64,000 nucleotides of DNA from Diphasiastrum complanatum. Its lineage: Eukaryota > Streptophyta > Lycopodiopsida > Lycopodiales > Lycopodiaceae. Where the stretch lies: NCBI GenBank assembly GCA_029204225.1, contig CM055109.1, forward strand, positions 23,030,422 through 23,094,421, read 5' to 3'. The notes under the pieces were generated by a model. The model ran no database searches and was not told where the DNA came from. It saw nothing but the letters and a program-made list of their open reading frames with translations. Below, piece after piece: positions 49,569 through 61,007 of the stretch (its first letter is position 1; each line of letters opens with the position of its first letter). The translations under genes were made by a program, and so were the position numbers.

Positions 49569-50810
49569 TGCGGGGGGTGGAGGGTTGGGAGATGTGAGAG
49601 GTTGGAAGAGTTTTGGGAAAAGTCGAGGAAATCAGGTTTGGAGGTAGGATTGTTGGTGATTAGAGTGGGGGTGGCATTTTGGGGGTAGGGGACGGTAAGA
49701 TAACGGTAATGGTGATTGGAGTGGATGAGGTAGAGAACAAACTCTCACGGTGGTAGCTACCATAGTAGCATCAAGTGACACTACCTGATCCATCATGGTT
49801 GAAGCTAGAGTCTGTTGCTATATGACATGCCCTACTATTGTGAGTGTTTCTTGGGCGTCGGTAGTGGTCGTACTATTGAGGATTTGTTCCAATTGGGTGG
49901 AGTACTGGGTCACTGTTACGGTGTCAAGTCATCTCCCCTTTGGCCATCTCTACCTAAGTCTTCTGCATCTTGCTCATCTTGTTGCTGAGCTGCTTCGGCT
50001 GCTACTTCGGCACCTTGATCTTTAGTTGCTTGGTTGGCCTTCTTTATCCTCGTGGTGCATGTGGGTGATTGTATCTCAGGTAACTTTCATTTGAATGTTT
50101 GCTCATGTAGAGTAGCTTGATGTGGCACGTCCAGATACTTTCTAGTGATGTCGATGATTCGTTGTGGACATTGTGCCCCCAGCTGATGGTCTAGTACCAT
50201 GGCGAAGATGTATCCCACCTTTGTGACTACCTTTTTTTTCTTTCAAGGTTGCTTGTAACTTCCCTACCAGCTTATCCACCCATTTGTAATGTTGGAGGTC
50301 CTGCTTCCCTAATGCAAAAAAATAGAGCGAATAAATCGTTAGAAAAAATTCTGTCCATTCTAGGGTTTAGCTGTGAATTTTTGCAACGTGGGTTGCTTTA
50401 GAACCGGTGTTCGCTTCCAACCAGATGCCATTGTGTGATTTGTGGTGTGGCAATCTAGTTTGCAGAGGATAAGGGCTTGCTTTATCACGCAGGTGATAAT
50501 AGGAAGCACTGAGAGCAAGTAAGAGCTAAAAAATTATGCTGAATTTTCTGAAACATTTAAGCATAATATCGTCAACATACTTGTGGAATGAACTCACACA
50601 AGGACCGTGGAGCTCTATTTATAGCTTTTGGAGCTAAATTTTTTTTGGAACTCGCCAATCTTACAGAGAAATCACCAGTACATAGGGAAATTCAACTGTA
50701 TTGTCCGTGATTTTTGATCATAATTGTAGGTATTTGTGCGAGTTTCTGGCAGCTCTATTCCATTTTGTCTCTAATCAACACCTACTCTATGAATGAGATG
50801 CAAACTCTGT

Positions 50811-51575
50811 TGTATCTTGGTCAAACATCAATCAAAACATGAAATGAAGTTGTTGTCCATACAAAAATATTAAGCTGTTGTATTTCACACATGTGGATCC
50901 AAATATAGCATAAATTGAAAATTCTACACACAAAATTGCAAGAAGGTATGAACAAAAAATTCTTCAAGCTTACATTCCTATTTGTAGATGAGAGAAAAAT
51001 AGAAATAATACCAATGCCCTTGATAACAACTTTACCATCATTGGCCATGTTGATGACCTTCTTCTCTCCTTCATAAGGCACCAAAGAAGTGAAATATTGT
51101 CTCTTTGTGATATGTCATATGAAAGCTTGCTCCACTATCAATCCACCATGGATCAATATTTCCATCATTGGTTAGCAAACAAGAAAACATTAAAAAAGAA
51201 TCACTTGAATTTTGCTCATCAACACCATCCTCATCAATAAGTGAAATTGCCTTGCTTCTCAACTTGATCTCTCTTTTTCTTGAAGCACTCACTAGCAAAA
51301 TGTCCTTTGACTCCACAATTGAAACATTTTAGCTTATATCTTTCTTTCTTTTTGCCAACAAAAGTAGAAGCCTCACCTTGATCTTGCCCTTTAGCCCACT
51401 TGCCTCTGCTCGTGCCCATGAACTTTCCCTTTGAGAACATAGCCTCCTCCTCTCCAACTTGAGCTTGAACAAGTTATATCTCCTTAATGCTTTCATCAAT
51501 ACATGCTAACTCATCATTGAATGCTTTAACCCTCAAAACAAAAGCATGAGCACTTTTGAATCCTTCTTTCACAAC
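50811..51575 (-). mobile_element. Ty1/copia gag C-end, protease and LTR piece
   Basis: Minus-strand text: SAHAFVLRVKAFNDELACID, then a stop, then the perfect knuckle CFNCGVKGHFASECFKKK (CX2CX4HX4C), a linker with one frameshift, protease DPWWIDSGASFHMTYHKET (DSG intact), NMANDGKVVIKGIG and the start of the FLFIPS block. At about 50945 protein homology stops and LTR text begins, matching 45418-45530. Thus pre-integrase, IN, RT and RNase H were deleted between protease and LTR. On the other side, at 51575, it is cut by the CACTA-like element. Confidence 0.85.
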
Positions 51576-51874
51576 TACACATATGGGCTTTTTGCCACGC
51601 GACGCTACCACGTAAACCCAATACTTAGCCAAAATTTTGACATTTTTCTTTTGTGTCACGTGTGGCACATCCACGCCAAAACTTTTTCGGAGACACTACC
51701 GGTGAAATCCAGGCTGGAGGTGGGTCCGACATCAAATTTTTGATTTCGCGCCACGCAAAAAAATTTTAAACCCAAAATTCAAAAAATGAGTGCCAAAATG
51801 TGTCAGCGTGGCAGAGCCACTCGTGGAAGTGCCACGTACGACTATTATTTAATTACTTGCCATGTGACATGTAT

Positions 51875-52010
51875 CTCTGGAGATTTGCCACGCGTGGCAA
51901 ATATCCAGAGAAAATTCCAGGGAGTTGGCTTTTTTTATTGCCACGCGTGGCAATATCAAAACACAATACTTAAAGAGATTTTGCTTTGGAAATTTGCCAC
52001 GTGTGGCAAA
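51875..52010. repeat. Three palindromic TTGCCACGCGTGGCAA repeats
   Basis: Palindromes at 51884-51901, 51938-51953 and 51993-52010 (the last with CACGTGTG), about 55 bp apart. The first extends to a 36-bp palindrome (CTCTGGA...TCCAGAG) with one mismatch. Half-sites occur at 51588 and 51650. Probable transposase-binding repeats. Confidence 0.8.
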
Positions 52011-52019
52011 ATAAGTTTG

Positions 52020-52770
52020 TTAATTATTATTTTTTAACTATTATGAATAATATGTTGATATACAACAACTTTATTATTAATCTAAAAATAAATGAGATCT
52101 TTTTTGAGGTTTTGAATAAGTGCATACTTATAATAAAATGTGAACAATAAATCAAATGATCATTATGTCAAATTATTATGCCTTGACGAATTGGAATTAT
52201 TATTGATTGAATATAACATGCTATCTTAGGCATTTACGGACATCATGATGTGTTTGTATATTAAGAAAATTTCATAATCAAAATTTGGCATTAACCTCAG
52301 TATGGTATTAATGGGTAAAAATTGAAGTGTGAGCTCAATATGCACTTGAAAGGATGCTAAGTACCTTGCAATCGAGAGACATGTGGTAGATTGTTAAGCT
52401 AATTTGTTGATAAAAAAGTTGCAATGTTATACACGTTTGTGTGTTTGCAAAGATGAATGAATAATCGAACATTGTGGCAAAGTGTATTATTATCTCAAAG
52501 AAGATGCTTTTTAATTATAATATATAAATAATCAATGTTTTACATTTTCTAATTGTTCTCTTGATTAGTTTACACATCTATTAATATTGATAAGTTTTTT
52601 CAGTTCTAAGTGATTGCGAGATGCGTTTGAAATGAAACTATAGAAATGCAACATCTTAGAGAGATGTAATAATTTCAATGTGAAAATAATATATATTGAC
52701 CACAATGTATCATTTTATGACAAAATTATTTGTGACATGTACATACTTTATTCATCATCGCAAGATTCAA
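52020..52770. other. A/T-rich 3' region of the CACTA-like element
   Basis: No frame of note. It lies between the subterminal repeats and the end of the transposase reading frame. Confidence 0.4.
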
Positions 52771-54327
52771 ATTAATCAACTAATACATTTTGCAACTTAT
52801 CTCTGCTAAGATGATTTTCATCATCACTATCGAAATTAAAATCTCTCTCAATATTGTCCTCATGGAAAGAATCATTGTTGTCCTCTTCATCATTTGAGTC
52901 ATCGAAATCATGAGAATCAAATCTCGGGTTTTCAAGATTTATAAAACTTGAAGATATATGTATATTTTCATCAGATATACTTGTGTTATCCAAATATAGA
53001 TCTTCCATTTCATTCTCAACATATGCATTTTCGAATACATGTCTTGACGTGGCCTAATTTGAACAACATACCACCATTTTTTGTTTAGTCGATCTGGTTG
53101 AAAAAATACCTGCACATTTAGCAATGTTAGGATTAGAGATTTGTTATGATCATATTTAAATTTACAATAAATAGATGTAATGAAAAAGTAGTGTAGATGA
53201 TCAATATAACATAGGTCACAATTGACAAAAAGAAAAAATGTGAAATTCATGCACACTTGTTCACAATGATGAGGAAACACCAATGTGTCTGAAAAGTCCG
53301 TGCTTAATGTCTTGGTTGAATAGATAGCAAAAAATCCAGTACGATCTTTTTTTATAGTTGCATTTGATCCTCTATAGTTGATTTTGAACCTTCACTTCAA
53401 ACAACAAATATTTACCCATTTCACCAAAACACACCTCATGTATGGCTTGTATGTACCTATATACTCAAGCTCTCCAAAAATTGGACTTTGATCGAGCACT
53501 ACAACTTTCTTGATGGATAGATGCCATCACACCACAATCATAAGTTTGTCGTTTCATATCGATTGATTCAATGTGATAATGACGACCATATGCCTACATT
53601 GCACTATACTTTTGATACTCTCACATGTTGATTATAATTAAAACAATAATCAATCATCTTACAAATTAAAAGTGTTCACTTAAAAAAAATAGAGTTATAG
53701 ACAAACCTTCCAATCACATCCTCTTGTAAATTCCCATTCTGTGTCAGATATGAATTGTCCATTTGATCTTGCTTGTTGGAGTGTATCAATCATCCAGTCT
53801 ATGGTGCATTGATTGGGCTCAAGATCATGTGAAGGTGCAGCTTGACCTCTACGCCTATTGTGTCAGTGTCAATTTCTAGTCAATGGCCCTTTTTTTTTTT
53901 TTCTTGTTCATACAATTCCAACCACTTCTCATTACTCTTGAATTATATAGCATGAAGGTTGAAATTTTTTCTCTCAGAATAGGTGTCATTTTTTTTAAGA
54001 CTACCCATACCTTGAGAATTTTCACCTTTCACCTCATTGCTTTCCTCATCATGCCGTAGTCGTGGAGCAGATGGATCTATTTGAAACAAAACTTCGGTAA
54101 TAGAGATTCTTGCACTGAACATCCCTCTGACATGCTTCCCTCTGGCCTTGCCTTCTGTTGACGCACAAAATCTTTCAACACTTTCATGAATCTCTTCAAG
54201 AAAAACATCCACCTACAAAACATTTTAATACAATGAGAGCATTCTGTTATAAATTTAAAATAATCACACTACATTTTATTGAAACCACTAAAATCAAAAT
54301 AATGTGTATTATACCTTGAGTGCACAT

Positions 54328-54640
54328 GTGTGAAAAATTGTCAAAAATCTATCTTGGTTATTTTATAAAAAAAATGTTTGTGAGTACATTTCATATGTGT
54401 GAATCATGTTCCCACATGTGTTAAATAGTTAGAAATAGTTTATGATGTTGACTATAGGGGTATCATAAAGATTGCTAGTCAAGCATCTTGGTGTCACTAG
54501 GTGATAGGGCCAATTTTGGCTTTAGAGGTCAAATGGTCAAGTACACATGTTTTGTCATGATTAGGCCAAAATTCGATTGTGATGTAACTCAAGCTAGTTA
54601 GGTTGCTTACACATGTCAAGTTTAGGTTTGATGAGTGATG
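54328..54640 (+). mobile_element. Partial LTR of the 39804 family
   Basis: TGTGTGAAAAATTGTCAAAA and later TGTTCCCACATGTG, TATAGGGGTATCATA and GTCAAGCATCTTGGTGT track the first ~300 bp of the LTR at 39804 with many changes. The rest is missing. It is an older relic. Confidence 0.7.
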
Positions 54641-55540
54641 CACCCTATCGTTAGATTTCTTATGCTCAGCCTTAAACAAATCGTTCAAGTAATGAGCATC
54701 CTGAAAACCGAAGGCCAACTACATGTTTTCGGACCTTCACATTTTACCTTTAAGATTTTTTTGCCTTGACCATTTTTTAGGCACCTTCGCCTTTTTCGCA
54801 TGTTCGTGAAAAATGCGACACAGTGGCCAAGTGGCCAGAATGCCTTAGAAACCATTCTTAAGACACCTTTGTCTTTTTCGACTTCTTCGTTGCCTTCAGT
54901 CTATAGGCGCCTTAGAGATTTATACACCTTAAGTCTAAAGACACCTTCAGGATTTGCATACCTTCAGTCTAAAGGGCACCTTTGGGTTTTTCGGGGTTTT
55001 CAAATTTTTCGTGTTTTTGCTACATTGGTAGACTGACGTCGCCAACTTATCATCAACCCTAAAACAAATGGAGAAACAAATATTCTAAGGGCGGTTACCA
55101 ACTTCAGAGCTAGGATCAGAGAGATATCAAGAAAAAACCAAGAAAAAGAGCTAAAATCACACTATTAGCCAACTGAAACTGATCAGATCTTGTCAAATCT
55201 AGGTTGCAGTCACAACACCCATTAAGATCCAACACCCTGGACTGAACCAAGTGAATGATCCTTAGATCAAGACAATTAGTACCAAGAAAATCAGTACCGC
55301 CCATACCATCCATTCATCACTTTTTCGTTACATCTCTATTCCATCTTCCATCCCCCTTCTCATCTGTTAAATCCATTTCTATTTTACTTCTCCATCCTTA
55401 CTAATCAATCTTTTAACTTACTCTTTTCTCTTTTTCTTCTTTTTCTTCTCAGTAAAAAACAAAAAAAAGCAAGTTGGAACATCATCACCATTGCACTATC
55501 ACTGAAACGATCTATCAACCAGCTACTTTGCGACATTATA
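54641..55540. other. Non-coding DNA with degenerate ~35-bp repeats
   Basis: At 54890-54990 the unit CACCTTCAGTCTAAAG(G)CACCTT recurs three times. 55130-55440 is T/C-rich toward the following gag region and may be its leader. No gene. Confidence 0.45.
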
Positions 55541-57379
55541 GTGCTGAACTATGGAGCCGCTCTTGTAGGATTATCTAAACTAAAGATGTTCCAAGACGAA
55601 ACAATCCAAGACAACACCTATCGGATCTTCCATCTAGTAAAGGATTGTCCGATTCCTGAACAGATCATCATTGCAAAATACTATGTTGGACTGCCCAAAA
55701 AGATCAGATCTTGTATGGCAGAATTAGCATCCTATGCATCACTTGCACAACTCTATAAAAATACTGCCATGATGGAAATCTCACATGAAATGAAGAATTT
55801 TTCCTATCGCTCAAATGAATCATCAGATTTGGAATCAGAGGAACAAAAGCCATCAACGAGCGATGATCAAGCAAGAATGGAACTCTATTAAAGACAACTA
55901 AGTGGAGCAGAGTCAAGCAGATCAAGTGTAGCGAAAGACCAAAAACCTTGCACTTCAAGTTCAGGCCGTCCTCAAGCTGATCCTCACACGGTCAATTTTT
56001 TTGAGAAGGACGAATGTTTATATTGTTTTGGAAATCATCCGAGTGCAAGATGTCCAATCAAGAATCCTCGACATGGACCAAAGGTGGAGGAGAAGGCCCG
56101 ACAGCCAGATCCAGCAGTTTAACAGTCAAAAGCAAAATCAAGCCAACAAGGAGCTCATCCAAAGGATGGATGTTAGATTGAACCATCTAAATACCAATGA
56201 CAAGGTAGAAGTTTTGGTTATTTTCTCTTGCATGTCACCGAACTCAATGGAGGACCATAACAACCTACCAGTCTACTTTGTGGAAAGTTCCAAGGGGAAT
56301 CTATTACCAGTGTATGCATATCAACTTAGAGGCGATGGTATACTACACTTGGTAAGATGCTATGGATGCGGAGAAAAACATCGTCAAGCCGAATGTCCAG
56401 GGGGATCCATTAACATTTGAACCCTGTTGTGCACAATGCAGAGTCAATCATCCATGCCGAGATTGCATGATGAGAAATTCACAAATAGCCAAGAGACATT
56501 TGGCCTATGTAGACCGACATGCACCTGGGGTGACCCTTCCACCTCGAACGCACTATAATTTTTTTTTGAGTGCTACTGGTTACGAAATGAGTGACAAAGA
56601 AGACAATCTGACAAAAGTCCCAAAATATGCAGAGGTATCCTCAAGAAGACAAGCCACATCAACATCACAAAAGACAGAGCTCGTAGAATCTATTAAGCCA
56701 ATGGTAACTAAGGAAGTCAAGCAATTGGCAACCGACAAAGTCAAGCGGATTTTACCAGGGCTCTTGGCACAATCATTACAAAGATTTCTTAGTGATGAAT
56801 CTCTTAGGGAATATGTGGTAACAGAGTGACCTGAAGACAGATCAGCACCAGATCTAAGGGAAAGTGCAGTCACGCAGCCTTCAACTGGGAAGTGCAATAA
56901 TGATCAAGGGAAGACTAAGGTTAATGATTGCCCAGATTTAGCCAAAGTCTGATTGTTCCACGATGAAATAGACCACCAGCTGAATGCCAAATCCGGTTAT
57001 ATCCATTCTTCAAAGGCCAGGGAAACCAAGCCCAAATAGGCCTCCAGTCCAGCAAGCACCAGTGTGTACAATGACAATACCTTGTTCTCAATTTGTAAGA
57101 TTGACTACAGAGGAGAGTATTCAGGTTCAAGCATACCACGAATACCTAGATAGACAAAGTAGTCAAACAAGCACGTCGTATCCACATTACAAATTGGGAG
57201 AGTCTATGACATTGGAAACAGTTGTGCCAATCTATGAGGAGCCATATCACCAAGTTTTATCTTGGGAAACTCTGATGAATGTCTCGACTACCCAATTGTC
57301 AATGAACAAGGTTATCCGGAATGGCTACCAGACCCTTATGGGTATTAATGAAAATCTGGCAAGTCCACGTTCTTGTTGA
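55541..57379 (+). mobile_element. Gag-like region with three short-spaced zinc knuckles, degraded
   Basis: Frame 1 (55541, stop at 55889-55891, same frame continuing) has PEQIIIAKYYVGLPKKIRSC and SLAQLYKNTAMMEI, a capsid-type helix pair, then knuckle 1 ECLYCFGNHPSARCPIKNP. A frame change leads to knuckle 2 RCYGCGEKHRQAECPGG (about 56355), another to knuckle 3 CCAQCRVNHPCRDCMM (about 56420). All three are CX2CX3HX4C, one residue shorter than the retroviral standard. Lys/Glu-rich helical text (56580-56829) and a Pro/Gln-rich part (56984-57379) follow. The layout fits an LTR-element gag, most likely gypsy-like. No protease or RT follows. Confidence 0.55.
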
Positions 57380-58325
<946 letters not shown>

Positions 58326-58526
58326 AGCGTTCGGACCTCTATACTACATTGACGACACAACAATTTTCAATCCTTTGCATTGTTTGCACTCGCAATATAT
58401 CTTTTCATTGTACCTCTGTTGATACTAATTTCATTTTACAATTACAAGAATGATTAGCTTAATGTTACAAGCTAATTTATATGTGTATAAATACAGTCTT
58501 AAATTTTAAACAAACAAATATATAGT

Positions 58527-58576
58527 ACCTGCGATTTAGGTCGAGGCTGGGACCTGCGATTTAGGTCGAGGCTGCG
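58527..58576. repeat. Perfect 25-bp tandem duplication
   Basis: ACCTGCGATTTAGGTCGAGG plus CTG(G/C)G occurs at 58527 and 58552. The following 58586-59160 is A/T-rich with no gene. Confidence 0.85.
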
Positions 58577-59169
58577 CACCAGACTTGATGATGATGATGT
58601 TTCACTAAGTCTTTGCTCAAGCATTTGTGCTCTTTTTTGTGATTTTACTTTGTAACAATATTGCATCTTCTTTAACTTTTTGCTATCTTGTCGAGGCGTT
58701 GTGCTTTAAACAATCGTAGAAAAAAAAACAAAAAAGTTATATTCAACACACAATGTTGCAAATCCTAATGTTAAGTACATAATATCTACTGTACATAAAA
58801 TAAAGTAACCTGTTTCAAGACATTTCCTCAGTAGAAGACATATTCGCTAATCAACGATTAAATTTTATCTGCAATTTTTAATAAGAATGTTAATGATATT
58901 GACAAAATACACTTGTCAAAATATACAGTTAAAATTGATATACACACAAATTTAATAAGATCGACAAATATCTTTATCACTAAAACATTCAGATATCTCA
59001 CCAATGTCGATTTGCTTAAACGAATATGACATTGTCTAATTCATGAAGAAAAGAAGCACATTCAAGCAAACTATGAAATAGAAATGTGATTTCTTTTAAC
59101 TAAGCAATAAATAATACATGTTTGTCATTTTTAAAAAATTCATCAAAATCATCTCAAAATCACGAGTTT

Positions 59170-59915
59170 GGGAAATTCAAGTAACTTGAATTTGATACTT
59201 ACATGTTAAACAACTCTATTTTGGTCCCTATCACTTGACATAGCCCATTGAGTGATCATAATTAACCAGCATCACATGAGATGGCTCAAACTTGATGTCT
59301 ATCAATGTAAAAAGTCCCATTTTGGCACTTCTCACCATGAGGCTCCTCATAGAGTGATCAACTTTGAGGGATATAACACACATGTCTAATGATGATAGGT
59401 ATAAGTCATTGTGGAATTTACAAGATTTGATCAAGTTAGCTTTTGTTAATTTTAACACTCCTCCTCAAATCTAACTTGATAAAAACATGACTCCATGCGT
59501 TGAATTGGTCTTCAAAGATGGATCCTTGTTGGTTCAAAGGTGTGAAGATCAGCCAATGAGTTTGATGAAGATTCGAGATCACCATATCCATGAGAGTGCC
59601 TCCTTGATGTTGACTTCTTTGATGAACTTGGGAGCTTTGCACCATCCTAGCACCTCCAAAATTGATTCCTTCCAAATTTCATGTAGATGCTTGACCTTGA
59701 GGCATTGTCTTTCTTGAAGTGCATGCTCCTCCTTGATGGAAATCCGAGACCTCCATGTCTCATGATGATCACTACAAACATGATCATACAATGTGCACTT
59801 TCTATGATCATCAATATTACTTATGCTAGAAACATAAGTCCAAAAATCACCACAACTTGGCGTGATTTTTCTAATTTTGAAATAAAAAATTATTTCCATC
59901 TCAATAAGGGCTTAT
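59170..59915 (-). mobile_element. Older copia-type element, left part (minus strand)
   Basis: A purine tract GAGGAGGAG (complement at 59458-59466) stands next to an LTR start TGTTAAAATTAAC (complement ending 59457), so the 3' LTR runs leftward from 59457. The interior to the right (59580-59900) resembles the tail of the element at 39804: both end a frame in LSWIW. It was split at 59911-59915 by the younger copia element and resumes at 63751. Confidence 0.6.
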
Positions 59916-60176
59916 TGTTAGAAATCAATGATAAACTTCATTGTTACACTTCTTAGTTCATGTTTACGATGTACTTTATTACTAGCTGTAACTAGCCGTT
60001 GGCTAGTCTAGTAGTCTACTCCTAGGTTCTCCCTCTCTATCAGGGTCTAGGGTTTATATGTACATTTTACATTCAGTATGTAGAAGTGTGATAGATTGAT
60101 AGTGCGTGTTCTTCTTCCGGCTTCTTTGGTGATTGCTTATGGTGAATGCTTGATGTTGCATATCTGATTATTGACA
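59916..60176 (+). repeat. 5' LTR, 261 bp
   Basis: TGTTAGAAATCAATG...TTATTGACA. Nearly identical to the right LTR (63489-63750, 262 bp). TAGCTGTAACTAGCCGTTGG lies in its middle. Confidence 0.95.
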
Positions 60177-61007
60177 TGGTATCAGAACTACGATAGTCCT
60201 GCGTGCCTGATCAGTGGATACAGCTTGTCTCAGGCTCCACAATGAAGTGAGAAAGTCCTTCACAGGAGGTGTAAGCTTGGAGAGACAAAAAAAAAATTGT
60301 TGGAAGAAATTCTTCTTGATGTATTTTGCAGGTTTTGGAGCTCACAGTTATTAGTGGGGAACAAAGACACGGTCCTTGAGGCATTGGAAAGGCCAGAGCA
60401 GCATCAGACAGAGTGAAAATCTGTTGAGTGGAAAAAGTTTTACAATTTTTTTTTTTAGTCTTTGTGAGAAGTGTCATTTGTCAGAGATTTGTGCCAAGAA
60501 ATTTCTCATTTGTCTGTTTGGGGTACTGCAAATCACACCAGACAGTGTCTAGTACTGCCATTTAGAGCTTTGAGGCTTCATACCTTTCACATTACTGATA
60601 TCTGTCTATTTGAACGATCACTCGTTTCGAAATCGAAGCAAAATAGAGAATCTCGAATATTTCTTCTAAAAGTTCTTATATTCTCTCTTTTTTATATCCA
60701 TACCAATATCGGATCCAAGCGCGCTAGCTGAAGAGAAACCTGAGCAGTCGTACATCCACGCTCCAGTCTGACATTGTCCGTACCGATATCGAATCCAAGC
60801 GCACGAGCTAAAGAAAATTTTGAGTAGTTGTACATCCGCGCTCCAGTCCGATATCACATGCTCCAATATCGGATCCACGCACACAAGTTAAGGAGGATCC
60901 TGAGCAACCGTACTTTCGTGTTTCATTTTGATATCAGGTGTATAACCAAAAAAATATACAGTTTTGTGGTGTGATAAATTACTTGATCTGGACTCATCTG
61001 TTCAGTA
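60177..61007 (+). other. Leader between primer site and gag of the 59916 element
   Basis: Non-coding leader of about 830 bp, containing the 80-bp tandem repeat. Confidence 0.7.
60701..60940 (+). repeat. Three tandem 80-bp units in the copia leader
   Basis: Units start at 60701, 60781 and 60861 with (TA/CT)CC(A/G)ATATCG(G/A)ATCCA, then AGCT.AAG and (TAC)ATCC.CGCTCCAGT.. . They end less than 70 bp before the gag ATG. Confidence 0.9.

Larger units (their letters stand above)
51576..54300 (-). mobile_element. CACTA (En/Spm)-like transposon remnant
   Basis: The left end begins near CTACACATATGGGCTTTTTG followed by CCACG, much like plant CACTA ends (CACTACAAGAAA...GGGCTTTTTGCC). Palindromic subterminal repeats follow (51640-52010). 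On the minus strand a TNP2-type transposase C-terminus is readable: KKVVVLDQSPIFGELEYIGT, then TLVFPHHCEQ, an intron at 53110-53256 with GT-AG borders, and VFFQPDRLNKKWWYVVQIRP followed by RQDMY. After a frameshift comes an acidic tail (52772-53008). A further minus frame (53943-54212) may be its second protein. The N-terminal DDE-like core and the right terminus are not found, so it is truncated, probably at the LTR fragment at 54328. Confidence 0.55.

Noticed and set aside
51576-52010. CRISPR-like array from the regularly spaced palindromes
   Set aside because: Only three units, spacers not of constant length, plant context with transposase; fits subterminal transposon repeats.
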